Counted from the first letter of the stretch, positions 35,989 through 50,900 are shown. The stretch is 64,000 bases of DNA from Bugula neritina (GCA_964035545.1 OZ037765.1:8150698-8214697); one strand, 5' to 3'. Numbers and translations are program-made. The notes: generated by a model from the letters alone, not told the origin.

Positions 35989-38900
35989 CTATGCATCATG
36001 ATCATGCACAAACAACATTTCAGACCTTACGATACCGTGCTCTTTGAATGTTGGTGGCTCAAAGTCTTCTGTAGGTTTACAAGGAAGAACTTTTCTTGGA
36101 AAGTTGGTTACTATGTCAAAGTTGTCTGGAGCCTCTTCATGGCAGAACACAAAGTAATACAGATACTACAATAAACAGCCGAGAACTATAACTTTCATAG
36201 GTCAAACTTATACTTTACATATCACCTAATAAACAGCAGAAAGCTAATTCTATACAAAAGTAAAGCATTGTCACAGATGGCTACACTGATGGGCAGAACT
36301 TATAAATTTGAGTCACATAATTGTTTATTCACCTGTCAATTAAAATTTTAAAACAAAACAATTAATATACAAGTCTAGGTAATAGATGAGCAGAACTTGC
36401 AAGTTAATAACTTAAGTTAATATTACAAAAGTTGCATAAGACACAAAAAATATCAGACTTTGCAACCATCAATGTTTTACTAAATTCCTTTCCTTATTAC
36501 ATGCAGATACCTTTCTAAACAGCATACCTTCAATGAATGTGAGAGGAGATATCTACGCTCTATTCTGTTACTGGATGGTAATTTAAGGAGGATTTTTATA
36601 CATTCTGGGTGACTAGCATCTGGTTCTTCTGGTATTTCTTTTTTCCATTGCTCTTTCAACCTCTCTCTTGCCTGTACCAGATTACTCAAAATTACTGTTA
36701 GAACTTCCCATGCAACGAACTATGTATATAATACTATTCTGTTGGCAAAATGTTCAAAAAGGAAAAATTCATCACACTTACACAGCAGCAAAGTTTAAAA
36801 AGTCAGCATACTTTTTATTAAACTTTAGATGAATTATTTTCTCTCTATCACAGCATTGTTTTAAAGATTCCAGTCTAGACTTATAGGGACCAAACTCTGA
36901 GCTGATTTAAAAGTAACAATTTTCAAACAGGCCAGGAAAACAAAGATATATTGGCAATCCTTCAACAGTAGAGTTGATGATACAGCAATATCTAACCTAA
37001 GAAGAAAATACAAATTATATAAAATTTAATAGAGAAATGTACACACCTCAATTTCTCTAAGCTTTTCCTCTTCTTCCTGCTGCCTTTGCCTTTCTTCCTC
37101 TAATGCTTTGTCTTCTTCCTCCTTTTTCTTTTGCGCCTTTTTTGTAGATGAAATACATTTCATTTAGATCAAGGAAAACTGAATGAACACTACATTATTT
37201 GTTGCACATAAAAACTGGTAAACATGCAAAAAAAACCAACACTTTCATAATGTTCAGTCAAACTATACAGTAATGATTCAAGGATGCTTTACAAGAAATA
37301 GGTAGTCTAATTTAAAATAAAGCTTGTCACACCTTTGCTCTATCTTGTTCCACAGATTTTTCATACTCAGTGTCTTGTAATTCTCTAATAGTTCTGTTGA
37401 GTAGTCTTTCATCTCTAGCAATAAATCAGACAAGTAGCATAAAATCATATAAAACAAAAGTAAAGCCAAAATATATAATAAATGAAATCATAAACAAAGA
37501 ATAGACTGCTTGGCTTCAGTATATCTGATTATGAATGATTATAAATAATAAACAACATATTAACTATAATATATATTGTAAAATGAGAGCACTTGAAATC
37601 TGGAAGCATAACAATACCTGATAGCAGTTTCTATTTTAAGCAGTACGTAGTTGATCTAATCACAATCTGACAAAGTATAATGCAATATTCTAAGTTATAG
37701 ATTGAATAGCATATCCTTTGGTATTGCATATGCATATTTTTAAAGAAGTTAATCTTACGAAAGCAACACTATGCTAGCGCACCTAGCCTATCTCACTAGC
37801 AAGTAGCCATGCAATCATCAACTAACAAACTAAATTAGCCAACATGATTGTGAGATGTGGTATTGTTGCAGGTTGAGGGGTTCTTGTGTAAGGCTATCCT
37901 GTTGTATGCTTAGAGTATTGAATGCATTCATTGCCTACAGCAGTAGCTTATAACCATTCAACACAATTAAAAAAATTTCAATGCATTTGTTAGATATTAA
38001 TCAGCTTCAAAATTAGAACCATTGGAAACGTTTACTAACAAATCAGGTTCTATGAATAGTATAGGAAATTATTAAAACCAACCTTTCAGCTCTCTCAGCA
38101 ATGAGATACATTTCATTATCTTCCTTAATACCTTGTAACGCCCCTAAGAGCTCCCCAGCAGCTGAAATAACAATCTCAGTGCTAACCTTATTCAGTTACT
38201 AACATAAATAGTGTTGATATGAGGTTTATATGCTACAATAGAGTATATTACACTCTTTACACGGAACATGTATTGTGCATGCAGAAGCACTTATCTTACA
38301 TAAGTTCAGAATCCTCTGAATTATTTGAAAGCATCAGATAGTTGATATATTAAAGTAAGGAAAGTAAACGTGGACAATCTACATTAGCTCACATAAACTT
38401 CGCTGTTTAACTAATAAGTGCAAATGTTTAATGTGAATTGCTATAGGCATGAGGTGGGCTGTTGTCTACATGATAAATTAGTTGAAATGGTGTGGACATC
38501 GCCTTGACATATTATACAAGTTATACAACCAAAGCCTGGGTTTAAAATAGGAGACTTTGATTAGCTTTGAAAACATCAACATAAACGTAACTGAAATAAT
38601 GACCATTTTGGATAAATGCAGAACTGTTGTGGAATGATTGAATAGAAACAAATTGACCATACATGAAGAATGACTCCAAGGATGGTGATGCTGTTGCCCC
38701 GCAAATATCTAATTATTACATCTCAGTTCACTATAAAAGATTTGCATGCTCTAGGCACCAAGACTTATGCAGCATTTGCACGCTATGAATGGACATATCA
38801 ATAGCCCAACAAGTCTTTTTTGTTGCCCTATTCAAGGTGGAATGTAGCAGTATAAAGCCACCTAGCAACTTTATTTTACTAGACGCTAGGCTTGGCTATT

Positions 38901-41900
38901 AATGTTTATATAAATATCTTTATAATATTTACTAAGCCTGAACGAAATAACAACGTATAATTGTTGTTTCAGTAGTGAAATATGTTAATATACGGAAATA
39001 TTCATTTTAAAAGCTTATTTATTAGATTAAAAAAATTTAGAAGCAAATAAGTGTTTATAATTTATGAATTTTCTTATTTATACTGTTGTTGATAACCTAA
39101 ATTCATGAAGGTGAGAAGAGAGAAATGAAAATGCTTTAGATCAGTCAAGTCTTAGAATAAAATACTCATGGCTGCAACAAGTTTTAATAAAAAAAACCAT
39201 AATCACAAAAGTTTGCATCTGGTAAAATCGAAGCAGTCCCTATTTTATTCTAATCAATGTGACTTCCGGTAATTGGTGATTGTGTGACATGTGCATTGGT
39301 CATGCAGCCCTAAAGGAGTAGTACCTGCCATAGTGGTACCACTAGAAAGACACTACTAGGCTACACTAGTTTATCATCTGAATGGATATGGTGCCATTTT
39401 CAATTCTTTTTGTCCATGCATCTAATTAGTTTGTAGGAAATAATTTGACAACTTACACAAGCTACCCTCTATTCTTGCTACTACAGTCATTCTGTTCTCC
39501 TTTAGTACTATGACAGCTAGGAAGGGATATGAATGTTCTCTTAAAGCTTGTGATACTAAAAATATTACATGTATTATCAAAGCTAAGCATCAGGCAACAG
39601 ACGCAAAGTATTAACAATTATGACATATTATACTGATGACAAGCTGTGAAAACTCAGCATTTAAAGATAGAAGCTAAATGTCAACGCCCAACTAGCCAAA
39701 GTATTCTATAGAATAGGATATATATCAATTGTTCAAATAGTGAATACATTTAAATGGCAGTTACCTCTATAACCTTCGCCACTGTTGATATTGCAGGACC
39801 AGAAGATGGTGTGCTCATTAATATACTGTATAACATTAGGACTAGAGAGGGTGTCTCTACAGAACTGGTCTGTATCCTGGTGGTCATCACCGTGCAGGTA
39901 TACTAGGAGGAATTTCAGCTCCTCTTTTGCTTTATTCAGCGCCTAAATGTAAAGCATATTATTATTATCACGAGTCTATCCATATAAGTCAGCTAATAAA
40001 CATCTCACCAAAATCAGCTAATAAATATCAAGTTGACTACGATAAATTTTGCTTACTCCAAATTTACCATCATGCTTTAAACAAACTGTACACATACAAA
40101 AATCTGTACCTTAGTCCCGTTGTGTAACCAAACTCTACCTGCACCTAAACTATGGCTCATGACTACACTACCTGCTTTCTTACCCAGCTATATGCTGGTA
40201 TATGACAGAGTGATGTCATCAAATTATACAACTACACCTGACACTGATCAACTCATTCTAAACAATAAGTCATGTCAACTTCTCCACCATCTATTTAATA
40301 TTATTATCCAGTTGTAACTCAATTTACAAACTTTATCTGACCATAATACTTTTTATATATTGAAGTACTTTTTTCACCACCCGCCATAAATTAAATTATT
40401 ATTTAATACAATTTAGTTTTATGCATGCATAAACTTCACCGCACAGGTGTATCTGTTATTGATATTTCGAAATGACCTCATAACTTATAGTTGTAATTTT
40501 ATGTGTTTAAATACACATATTATATATATATAACTTAATACTTGAAATCTGCATATACAAACACCTTACTTGATACAACTACTTGCGAATACAGTCATAG
40601 ACTATCAAACTAAATCCAATATGATACTTTTCCTTCACAACAATAGCTCAGCTATAAATGTTAGCTAACTTAATCCAGCTGCAAACACATTTTGTAAAGA
40701 AAAGTTGGTGCTGCTAATAGCTGACAAATAACACCATTATAATATTATAAGCACACATGCTCCGTGATAACAAGGCTTAAATTCTGGAGACATTAGTAGC
40801 TAGATGTAAATAGTGAGAATTATAAGTTATTTTTGCAGACATAGAAAAGTGACCTAACCAATAGACGATGTAAATTTGGTACATTTAGTACCTTGTACCA
40901 ACTCTAGAATACTCACCACTATAACTTATATAAACTTCTGCAAGTTCAAATGCAAAATGCATACTTTTAGAAAATAGCTGTGCAACTTTTATTACATGCA
41001 TTATTTTATTTCATATCTTAAACTTATGAACCATGAGTTCATTTTTCAAAATGTTTAAATTAAGTGCTCAAAAAATGCAATTAAAATTTTTATTCTTGCA
41101 CAAATACCCTGGTGCAGTTTGACCACAACCCCAGCTGTTTTGACAAACACATTTAATGGTTTTTTTATTGACATAGTGGTGAATGAGCTGGTTGTTTTTG
41201 GCAGTTGGGTAGACTTGAAGCTTGGCAGCTTTTAAACAATTCTGATTGGCAGAATTTTACACGATAAGTTGATGTTTGTATCTGATTGGCCTAATAATGC
41301 ATTTGCATTTGAAAATGTAGAGTTTTATTTAAGCTATAATGGTGATATTTTAGAGTTGGCACACACCCCTTTTGGGTTGAGTTTTATAGTCTGTTCCTGC
41401 TGTAGTCATCTACAACAACAGTGTATAGGGAAATTATTAGTATTACGAAATCTGTTTTGGCTTACTTTGCTATGCCAGTATTCTGACTTAGTTTGTAATC
41501 AACTATGTTGGCAGTTAAAACTGAGGGTGATTTCATCAAAGGTGGACATTGCTGAGGCCTTAGAACATCAAATCAACCAGTGCTGTTACTTGGTTGTATT
41601 GTAAAGCAGTAGTGAGAGCATAGCACACTATCACAGTCACTGAGCTGCAATGACAGTGGCTACACCAAACTCGTCAGTTCTATTATATTATCTTATGTAA
41701 GGCACGTCAAAACAATATAGACCCACATGCAAGGCACTACATGCTAATACTCATTTTTATACAAAATTTCTACATTATCTATTGCTAATAGCTGTGCATT
41801 TAAATCCAATGCAGATGAATATGTGACAGAGTAAAAAGCTACTGTTTTACAAATTTAAAATAAAATAATAGTGCGGGTACACAAGCAAATAATTTATAGT

Positions 41901-44900
41901 TAGCGTAGGCTAATGCATTTGTAATGTGCATGTTAAACAACTTTTTTATAATTTATTACATTAGACTATGAGAATGTATTTAGTAGTATGTATTGATTTA
42001 AAACTAAATCATGAAATGATTATCATTATTGCAACCTCTGTGCTTGGTAGACAGGATAGAGAGGGGTGGTGTGACTGCTGTAACTGTGCTACTGCTCTAC
42101 ATACTAACAGAGACAAGGCTAGTGTTTTGACGTGCCTTACATACTGTCATTGCAGCTCAGTGACTGTGATAGTGTGCTATGCTCTCACTACTGCTTTACA
42201 ATACAACCAAGTAACAGCACTGGTTGATTTGATGTTCTAAGGCCTCAGCAATGTCTACCTTTGATGAAATCACCCTCAGTTTTAACTGCCAACATAGTTG
42301 ATTATAACAAAACTAAGTCAGAATACTGGCATAGCAAAGTAAGCCAAAACAGATTTCGTAATACTAATAATTTCCCTATACACTGTTGTTGTAGATGACT
42401 ACAGCAGGAACAGACTATAAAACTCAACCCAAAAGGGGTGTGTGCCAACTCTAAAATATCACCATTATAGCTTAAATAAAACTCTACATTTTCAAATGCA
42501 AATGCATTATTAGGCCAATCAGATACAAACATCAACTTATCGTGTAAAATTCTGCCAATCAGAATTGTTTAAAAGCTGCCAAGCTTCAAGTCTACCCAAC
42601 TGCCAAAAACAACCAGCTCATTCACCACTATGTCAATAAAAAAACCATTAAATGTGTTTGCCAAAACAGCTGGGGTTGTGGTCAAACTGCACCAGGGTAT
42701 TTGTGCAAGAATAAAAATTTTAATTGCATTTTTTGAGCACTTAATTTAAACATTTTGAAAAATGAACTCATGGTTCATAAATTTAAGATATGAAATAAAA
42801 TAATGCATGTAATAAAAGTTGCACAGCTATTTTCTAAAAGTATGCATTTTGCATTTGAACTTGCAGAAGTTTATATAAGTTATAGTGGAGAGTATTCTAG
42901 AGTTGGTACAAGGTACTAAATGTACCAAATTTACATCGTCTATTAGGGTGCATAGCTGTAAAGCTTTAAATGGGCTATACCTGGTTTGAAATTACAATTT
43001 TTAAATGTAGCTGTAACACCAGCAGCCACTGTTTCAAAAGCATCCTTAAATTCCAATAAAGTTGTGATTAGGTACAGACTCCACCCTTCCACAAAACAGC
43101 CGACTGCAACTGTCAAAGTTGCCGGCAGGCAAACTTGGTGCCATGGCTCCCATTATCTATCCCAGTTCAGCTGCATCTAGTTTGGCCATAATTCTCTTCA
43201 GCTAAAATATTTCCCCTTACTTCAACTTATTCTGGAAGATATCGAACTATTAAATATAGAGGGGCATGGGGCAGAGATAGCTTCTTGCGACATCTTGTAA
43301 TTATTTTAAATGCACTTTTATTTTAAATAATCCAACAGAATTTCGATTTTTTTTTTTTTCTCTCATTTCTGTTCATGCCTACTTATATTATAGCCAGTAT
43401 TTACACTGAACTTGTCATGTTGTCATGTCTGTGACATGCAATAAATCAATCACTCAATCAATCAATCTAACTCTTAGATATCTGCATCCTCTTGAGTGAT
43501 AGTAGGAAAATTGGCTATTAGTCTAGAAGTAACCTCCCAAAAAGTGCTCAAAAAATTGGCTTATTACACTTTACTAGGTGGCCACTCAAAAAAAGTTGTT
43601 CCTAGATCAGAATTTTGTGCTGATTCTGAATCTACAAACTCTAGAATTCTATCTTTACCCAAACTCAAGTTATTGCAAAAAACAAATCAACGTTTTAGAT
43701 GGGCGATAAAAAGAAATGTGGATTGTGCAAAATAGTATCCAGTTTTATCAAGCTATCTTGAAGAAAAAATATTTGCTGAAATATCAAAAAATTGCCTCTT
43801 ACTTAAAATTCTATGCTGATGCTGAATTTAAAGACTGCAAGACGCTATATCTCAAAGTGAAACCAAGTTGTTTATATAAACATATATGTTTGTTATGAAT
43901 CGCCATATTGCATGAGGCATAAGCATGCAGAATAATCATGTATGACCAGGTTATTTATACAAAAATAAAAACAAAGTCATGCTGATGTGTAAAAAAAACT
44001 ATATCTATAAAATTATAGTACAAAATAAATGTTGAAATGAATAAATATTGAAATCTTTTGAGCTCAGCCCAAGTGAATCATTTGCTAGTCTGTCGGCAGC
44101 CGTTAAACGTCTGCAAAAATCAACAAGATTCTGTAAAATTATTTAGAGGAACAGAAACATGAGAGATGATCAAAATCAAATTGGTTGCAGCAAAATATAT
44201 AACAAATGTCTAAAAATAGTGCTTTATTATGAAAAAGTATTCTCCCCATCATTGTCACTGCCGTCAGTCTCATCAGCTTCTTCCCCAATATAGAGCTTCT
44301 TTTCAGACAATCCTTACATTGACAAACATCAGTGCATGCACTGCATTTGAGACTTCTGACATCCACATCTTGATATGTTGCAGCTGGTCTTACAGGAGCA
44401 GTTTAAACTTTGCAATATACATGTTCAGGTGCGGAAGCTTGAATCATCTACTTTATATTTATGCTGCCATGATTCTCAACAATCTTTTTATGATGTTCTG
44501 GGGGTGGTGCATCAATATGGGCTGTTGTCACCCTTCTCCAAATGGCTGCCTGATAATTTGCTCTTTTTACGTGCAAATTTAATTCATCTTTTGTTGGAGG
44601 CAAACTCTATTAAGTTATTTTAGACGGTGAACAAAATACAGTGTATTAGACATCATCTATATTTGAATTTCCTGCTCCATAAAGCTTATAGACAAATTGT
44701 TCTACTTCAGCCGCTGCAATGGCTTACAGCTTAAAATACTTCCCAAGGTTTTCAAAGCTTCCCATATATTATAGATATTTTTTCAAAAGAGAGTAGGCTG
44801 TGCGCTATCCTTTTCCATAAAAAGCACTATAGTCGAACCACAACCTGTTGAAGTGTGAAATCTAGTAGGCCTAAGTGCTGCACGCAACTGCGGTCTGGAT

Positions 44901-47900
44901 TTATTGGCTGCAATGTTGACATCCAAATACCTAATACGATTATGGTTTCCTCTCAGCGAGATGCTGTTTTTATTTTGTTACTATATATATTAATATTACC
45001 TATATAACTGATGAATTGATTGCTAAATAGCTCATATGCTAATAGCTATAGTAGCTAACATGAATTATCTAGAATAATATTCTATTATTTTTACGAATTT
45101 GTGTGGGACAAAAAGTAGTAATACATTATTAATTATAGACACTATCTTTAATGGATACTTATTACCAAAATATCTTTTCAAACAACAGGCAAGATGTATA
45201 AAATATACAAAATTAATAAGTTATTGCAAATCAAAGGAATTTATTTATGTGCTAAATAACAAGCAATTGATCCAAGTTTATTTAAATATACATATATTTC
45301 AATAATATTAAAATAAGTTGCACATGAAAATACATTTTATCAAAATAAATAACTATCGTCTAAGTAAAAAATTTAGCCTAGCCTCTATCTGGCATGACAC
45401 CATGATTACCACACCCGTGAAAAAATATAATTGGTAAGAAGGTAATGTTTTGCAAATAGCGAGACTTAGGATGAAAACATCAGTGTCTTGAGATTTGATT
45501 ATTACACGTGAGATTATGATGTTCATAAGATATTTTGCATGTAACAAAGTTTGGTATCTGCTTCCTCGTGATCTAATTGTAAGCATCTGAGTTCTGCTTT
45601 TTTAGGAATTCCACCATGTTTGAAAAATTGTAGCTGAACACAATTTTTTTGGTATGCATCAACTATAATAACAATATTGTTCTCTAAAATATTTTTACTC
45701 CATGTTTCACACAAAAATGCACCAGTCTCAAACTCAGCTTGTTTTATTCGCTGATAAGAAATTATTATTTTTGTGACAAATGGCACACATAAAAAAAGTA
45801 CATGCCTATGATCTTTGAATGAGGCAGCCCAAGATCATTTTTCTAATGGGTGGCCTAAATATAACCATATATATTATTTCAAATTATAGGGAAGCTTTAG
45901 GGTATTTCTTTTGTAAATATAACTGAGATTAATTGACTCTATACTATGCATATTTTTATACTATCAAGATAGTACAAAAATATTCATTTTAACCAATAGC
46001 ATTGTTTTAAAAACCAAATTGCTTATTTATATATAGTTCAGCCTATAAAATTTATTGGCAAAGCTCAATTGTACACATTTAAAATATTATCTTCCGGAGT
46101 CCAGATCAGCCTGCTCATGCTTTTCATTACTTTTTGTAAAAGTAGTTATTATAATAAAAATGGTGAAGAAAATCATTATTAGACGCAGATTTACTTATAA
46201 CTCGCCTTTTTTTATAGCCAATCAATAATAATGTTTGCCTTATAACTAATAAACCCATTCCTTTGCTTGTTTTAGTCCATATAATCCACTTTTTTCCAGA
46301 TTTTTTCACAAGAAACTCACTAGAATTAAACTCAGAAAAGTGAAAAACACATCTATGATCATCTGCAAAAGTTTTTGCTAGTATATATAATAAACTAGCT
46401 TCAATAATTTCAAGATAATGTTTAATGGATTTGGACAAAGTTGTGGGGAAACAACTCCTGTAACATTTTAAAGAGTTTTTGTGACTAACTGGGTGGACAG
46501 AAAAATTTAGAGTTTTATAAAACAAAAAGTGAAAAGAGTATCTATAATTATCAGCAAAATTATTTTGCTTATATAAAATAAATTAGCTTGAATAATTCTA
46601 AAATATTTAGCCGATTCACAAAAACGTTAAGAGAAAACAACTCCTGATTAATTTTAAAATTTCGAAGCGCTTTTGTGGCTAACTGGGTGCACAGAACAGT
46701 CTAGAGTTTTCACAGATTAATTAGGACCCTTCAAACTCTCTATTTCTAAAAAAATTGCGTGGCCACCCTGCGAAGTGTAATGAGTGAAAGATAATTGGAG
46801 GTTACTTCTAGACTAGTCTAGAAGTAACCTCCCAAAAAGTGCTCAAAAAATTGGCTTATTACACTTTACTAGGTGGCCACTCAAAAAAAGTTGTTTCTAG
46901 ATCAAAATTTTGTGCTGATTCTGAATCTACAAACTCTAGAATTCTATCTCTACCCAAACTCAAGATATTACAAAAAACAAATCGGCATTTGTGAATTGTG
47001 CAAAATAGTATCCAATTTTATCAAGCTATCTTGAAGAAAAAATATTTGTTGAAATACCAAAAATAATTGCCTCTTACTTAGAATTCTATGCTGATACTGA
47101 ATTTAAAGGCTGCAAGAGGCTATCTCAAATTATAACCACGTTGTTTATATAAACATATGTGTTTGTTATGAATCGACATATATTGCATGCGGCATAAGCA
47201 TGCAGAATAATCATGTATGACCAAGCTATTTATACAAAAATAAAAACAAAGTCATGCTGATGTGTGAAAAAACTATATTTATAAAATTATAGTACAAAAT
47301 AAATGTTGAAATGAATAAATATATTGAAATCTTTTGAGCTCAGCCCAAGTGAACCATTTGCTATATAGTCTGTGGGTAGCTGTTAAACGTCTGCAAAAAT
47401 CAACAAGATTTTGTAAAATTATTTAGAGGAACAGAAGCATGAGAGATTATCAAAATCAAATTGGTTGCAGCAAAATATATAACAAATGTCTAAAAATAGT
47501 GCTTTATTATGAAAAAGTATTCTCGTCACCATTGTCACTGCCATCAGTCTCATCAGCTTCTTCCCCAATATAGAGCTTCTTCTCAGACAATCCTTACATT
47601 GACAAACATCAGTGTATGCACTGCATTTGAGATTTCTGACATCCACATCTTGATATGTTGCAGCTGGTCTTACAGGAGCAGTTTAAACTTTGCAATATAC
47701 ATGTTCAGGTACGGAAGCTTGAATCATCCACTTTATATTTATGTTGCCATGATTCTCAACAATATTTTCATAATGTTCTGTGGGTAGTGCATCAATATAG
47801 GCTGTTGTCACCCTTCTCCAAATGGCTGCCTGATAATTTGCTCTTTTTACATGCAAATTTAATTCATCTTTTGTTGGAGGCAAACTCTATTAAGTTATTT

Positions 47901-50900
47901 TAGACGGTGAACGAAATACAGTGTATCAGACATTATCTATATATGGATTTCCTGCTCCATAAAGCTTATAAACAAATTGTTCTACTTCAGCCGCTGTAAT
48001 GGCTTACAGCTTAAAATACTTCCCATGCAAGGTGTTCAAAGTTTCCCATACATTATGAATATTTTCTCAAAAAAGAGTAGGCTGTGCGCTATCCTTTTTC
48101 ATAAAAAGCACTATAGTCGAATAAAAACCTGTTAAAGCATGAAATCTAGTAAGTGCTGCTCACAACTGCGGTCTGGATTTATTTGCTGCAATGTTGACAT
48201 CCAAATACTTAATATGATTATGGTTTCCTCCCAGCGAGACACTGTTTTTATTTTGTTACCATATATATTAATATTACCTATATAACTGATGAATTGATTG
48301 CTAATATGCTAATAGCTATATGTAGCTAATACATATACTAATACTAATACTAATACTAATATAGTAATACAATTAATAATAGACACTATCTTTAATGGAT
48401 ACTTATTAGCAAAATATATTTTCAAACAACAGGCAAGATGTATAAAATAATATACAAAATTAATAAGTTAATGCAAATCAAAAGAATTTATTTATGTGCT
48501 AAATAACAAGCAATTGATCCAAGTTTATTTAAATATACATATATTTCAATAATATTAAAATAAGTTGCACATGAAAATACATTTTACCAAAATAAATAAC
48601 TAGCGTCTAAGTAGGAAATTTAGTTTAGCCTTTATCTGGCATGACACCATGATTACCACACCAGTGAAAAAAAAAAATTGGTAAGAAGGTAATGTTTTGC
48701 AAATAGCGAGACTTAGGATGAAAGATTGAGATTTGATTATTACACGTGAGATTGTGATGTTCATAAGATATTTTGCATGTAACAAAGTTTGTGTAGATCT
48801 GCTTTCTCATGATCTAATTGTAAGCATTTGAGTTGTGCTTTCTTAGGAATTCCACCATGTTTGGTAAAATTGTAGCGAACGAAATGTTTTTTGGTATGCA
48901 TCAACTATAATAACAATATTGTTCTCTAAAATATTTTTGCTCCATGTTTCACATAAAAATGCACCAGTCTCAAACTCAGCTTATTTTATTTGCTAATAAG
49001 AAATTATTATTTTTGTAACAAATGGCACACATGAAAAAAGTACATGCCTATGATCTTTGAATGAGGCAGCCCAAGATCATTTTTCTAATGGGTGGTCTAA
49101 ATATAGCCATATACGGTATATTAAACATTATAGGAAGGCGTTAGGGTATTTCTTCTGTAACTATAACTGAGATAAATTGGCTCTATAGTCATTATATCAA
49201 GATAGTATAAAAATATGCATTTTAACCAATAGCATTGTTTTAAAAACCAAATTGCTTATGTATATATATATAGTTCAGCCTAAATTTATTAGCAAAGCTC
49301 AATTGTACACATTTAAAATATTATCTTCCGGAGTCCAGATCAACCAGCTCATGCTTCTCATTACTTTTTTGTAAAAGTAGTTATTATATAATAAAAATGG
49401 TGAAGAAAATCATTATCAGACACATATTTACTTATAATTCGCCTTTTTTATAGCTGATCAATAATAATGTTTGCCTTATAACTAATAAACCCATTCCTTT
49501 GCTTGTTTTCGTCCAAATAATCCACTTTTTCCAGATTTTTTCACAAGAAAATCACTAGAAATAAACTCAGGGAAGTGAAAAACACATCTATGATTATCTG
49601 CAAAAGTTTTTGCTTGTATATATAATAAACTAGCTTCAATAATTTCAAGATAATATTTAATGGATTTGGACAAAGTTGTGGGGAAACAACTCCTGTAACA
49701 TTTAAAAGAGTTTTTGTGACTAACCGGGTGAACAGAAAAATTTAGAGTTTTTATAAAAGAAAAGTAAAAAATTATCAATAATTATTAGCAAATTTATTTT
49801 GCTTATATAAAATAAATTAGCTTGAATAATTCTAAAATATTTAGCCGATTCACAAAACGTTAAGATAAAACAACTCCTGAATAATTTTAAAAGTTTGAAG
49901 CGCTTTTGTGGCTAACTGGGTGCACAGAACAGTCTAGAGTTTTCACAGATTAATTAGGACCCTTCAAACTTTCTATTTCTAAAAGAACTGGGTGGCCACC
50001 CCTCGAAGTGTAATGAGTGAAAGATAATTGGAGGTTACTTCTAGACTAAATGCTTTATTGGCCAACTATAAATAATAGAACAAACCAGCAGGTCTATTAC
50101 TCTGTATTCTAAACAAGCTACGGTGTCTTTCAACAACTAACACATTTCTATACCATTGGGAAGCTTGATATTCACAGAGTTTACCTAGCACGGAGAAAAA
50201 TATACTTATGCATTGGAAAACTGAATCCCAATACACTGGAGGGTAAAACCAGTCTGTGACAACATAATGCCAAAATACTACATTTTCAGACATTTTGTCT
50301 AAACTCTAGAAGTACATAATATTTCACAGCTTACAAAACGTAGTGTTGTTTGAAATTTAAATGAAAATTACAGCATTTAAGAGATATAGAAATTGTCAGA
50401 TGGCATAACACCTTAAAACAAGCATTTGACAATATTCAATGTACTCAACTTCACCTATCATTTGTACGACATATCACACATCATGAGAAATGCAGGTCAA
50501 TAGGCATTTCCAGTGATGGTTGAACTGGCATATTAATGATATTGCTCTCTCACACAGTGTACAGTTTTTCACTGAGACTAAAGTGAGTATTGATTGATGA
50601 GTATAACTTAATTATGTGCCCTAGTTTAGGTAATTAATGGCAGTACACAAAGGGAGCTAGGCACAGCTGCTGCATTATAGTAATGTACATACTTGACTAT
50701 ATGTGCCCTGGCAGAAAGTAGGGTGCTCCATACCATATCGTTCATCATATTCTCTAATAAACTTTTCAACATCAGCTGTGGGGTCTGTGAGTCCTAAAAA
50801 AGAAGCATAAGAAGGTTACAGCTTACGTCCCAGACCAGTGTCCCAGACCAGTGTTTCATAGAGTGTTGTTTCATAAGTGAGCACTAGTGACCTTTGTGTA

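Larger units (their letters stand above)
43521..46813 (-). mobile_element. TIR DNA transposon, copy A (decayed, CXC-type protein)
   Basis: The element is 3293 bases, bounded by GTCTAGAAGTAACCTCC and its inverted copy GGAGGTTACTTCTAGAC, with TA on each side (43519-43520 and 46814-46815). On the minus strand it carries broken pieces of one protein: 46127-46525 (EIIEASLLYILAKTFADDHR), 45353-45786 (LQLDHEEADTKLCYMQNIL, then in another frame VIIKSQDTDVFILSLA), about 44400-44605 (the region matching HVKRANYQAAIWRR of copy B) and 44139-44366 (LKCSACTDVCQCKDCLKR, a CXC/tesmin-like cysteine cluster). Frameshifts and stops separate the pieces, so it is a pseudogene. The TA duplication resembles Tc1/mariner-type insertion, but the protein does not look like a mariner DDE transposase, and the superfamily is left open. 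Confidence 0.85.

Noticed and set aside
41269-41604. Same protein encoded in both arms of the foldback element
   Set aside because: Sharing follows from the arms being copies of each other. The sequence has no known domain and the right-arm copy is truncated, so it is not evidence for a gene.
44229-44623. Plus-strand frames conserved between transposon copies (also 47509-47903)
   Set aside because: Antisense to the CXC-containing region. They are conserved only because the two element copies are alike.
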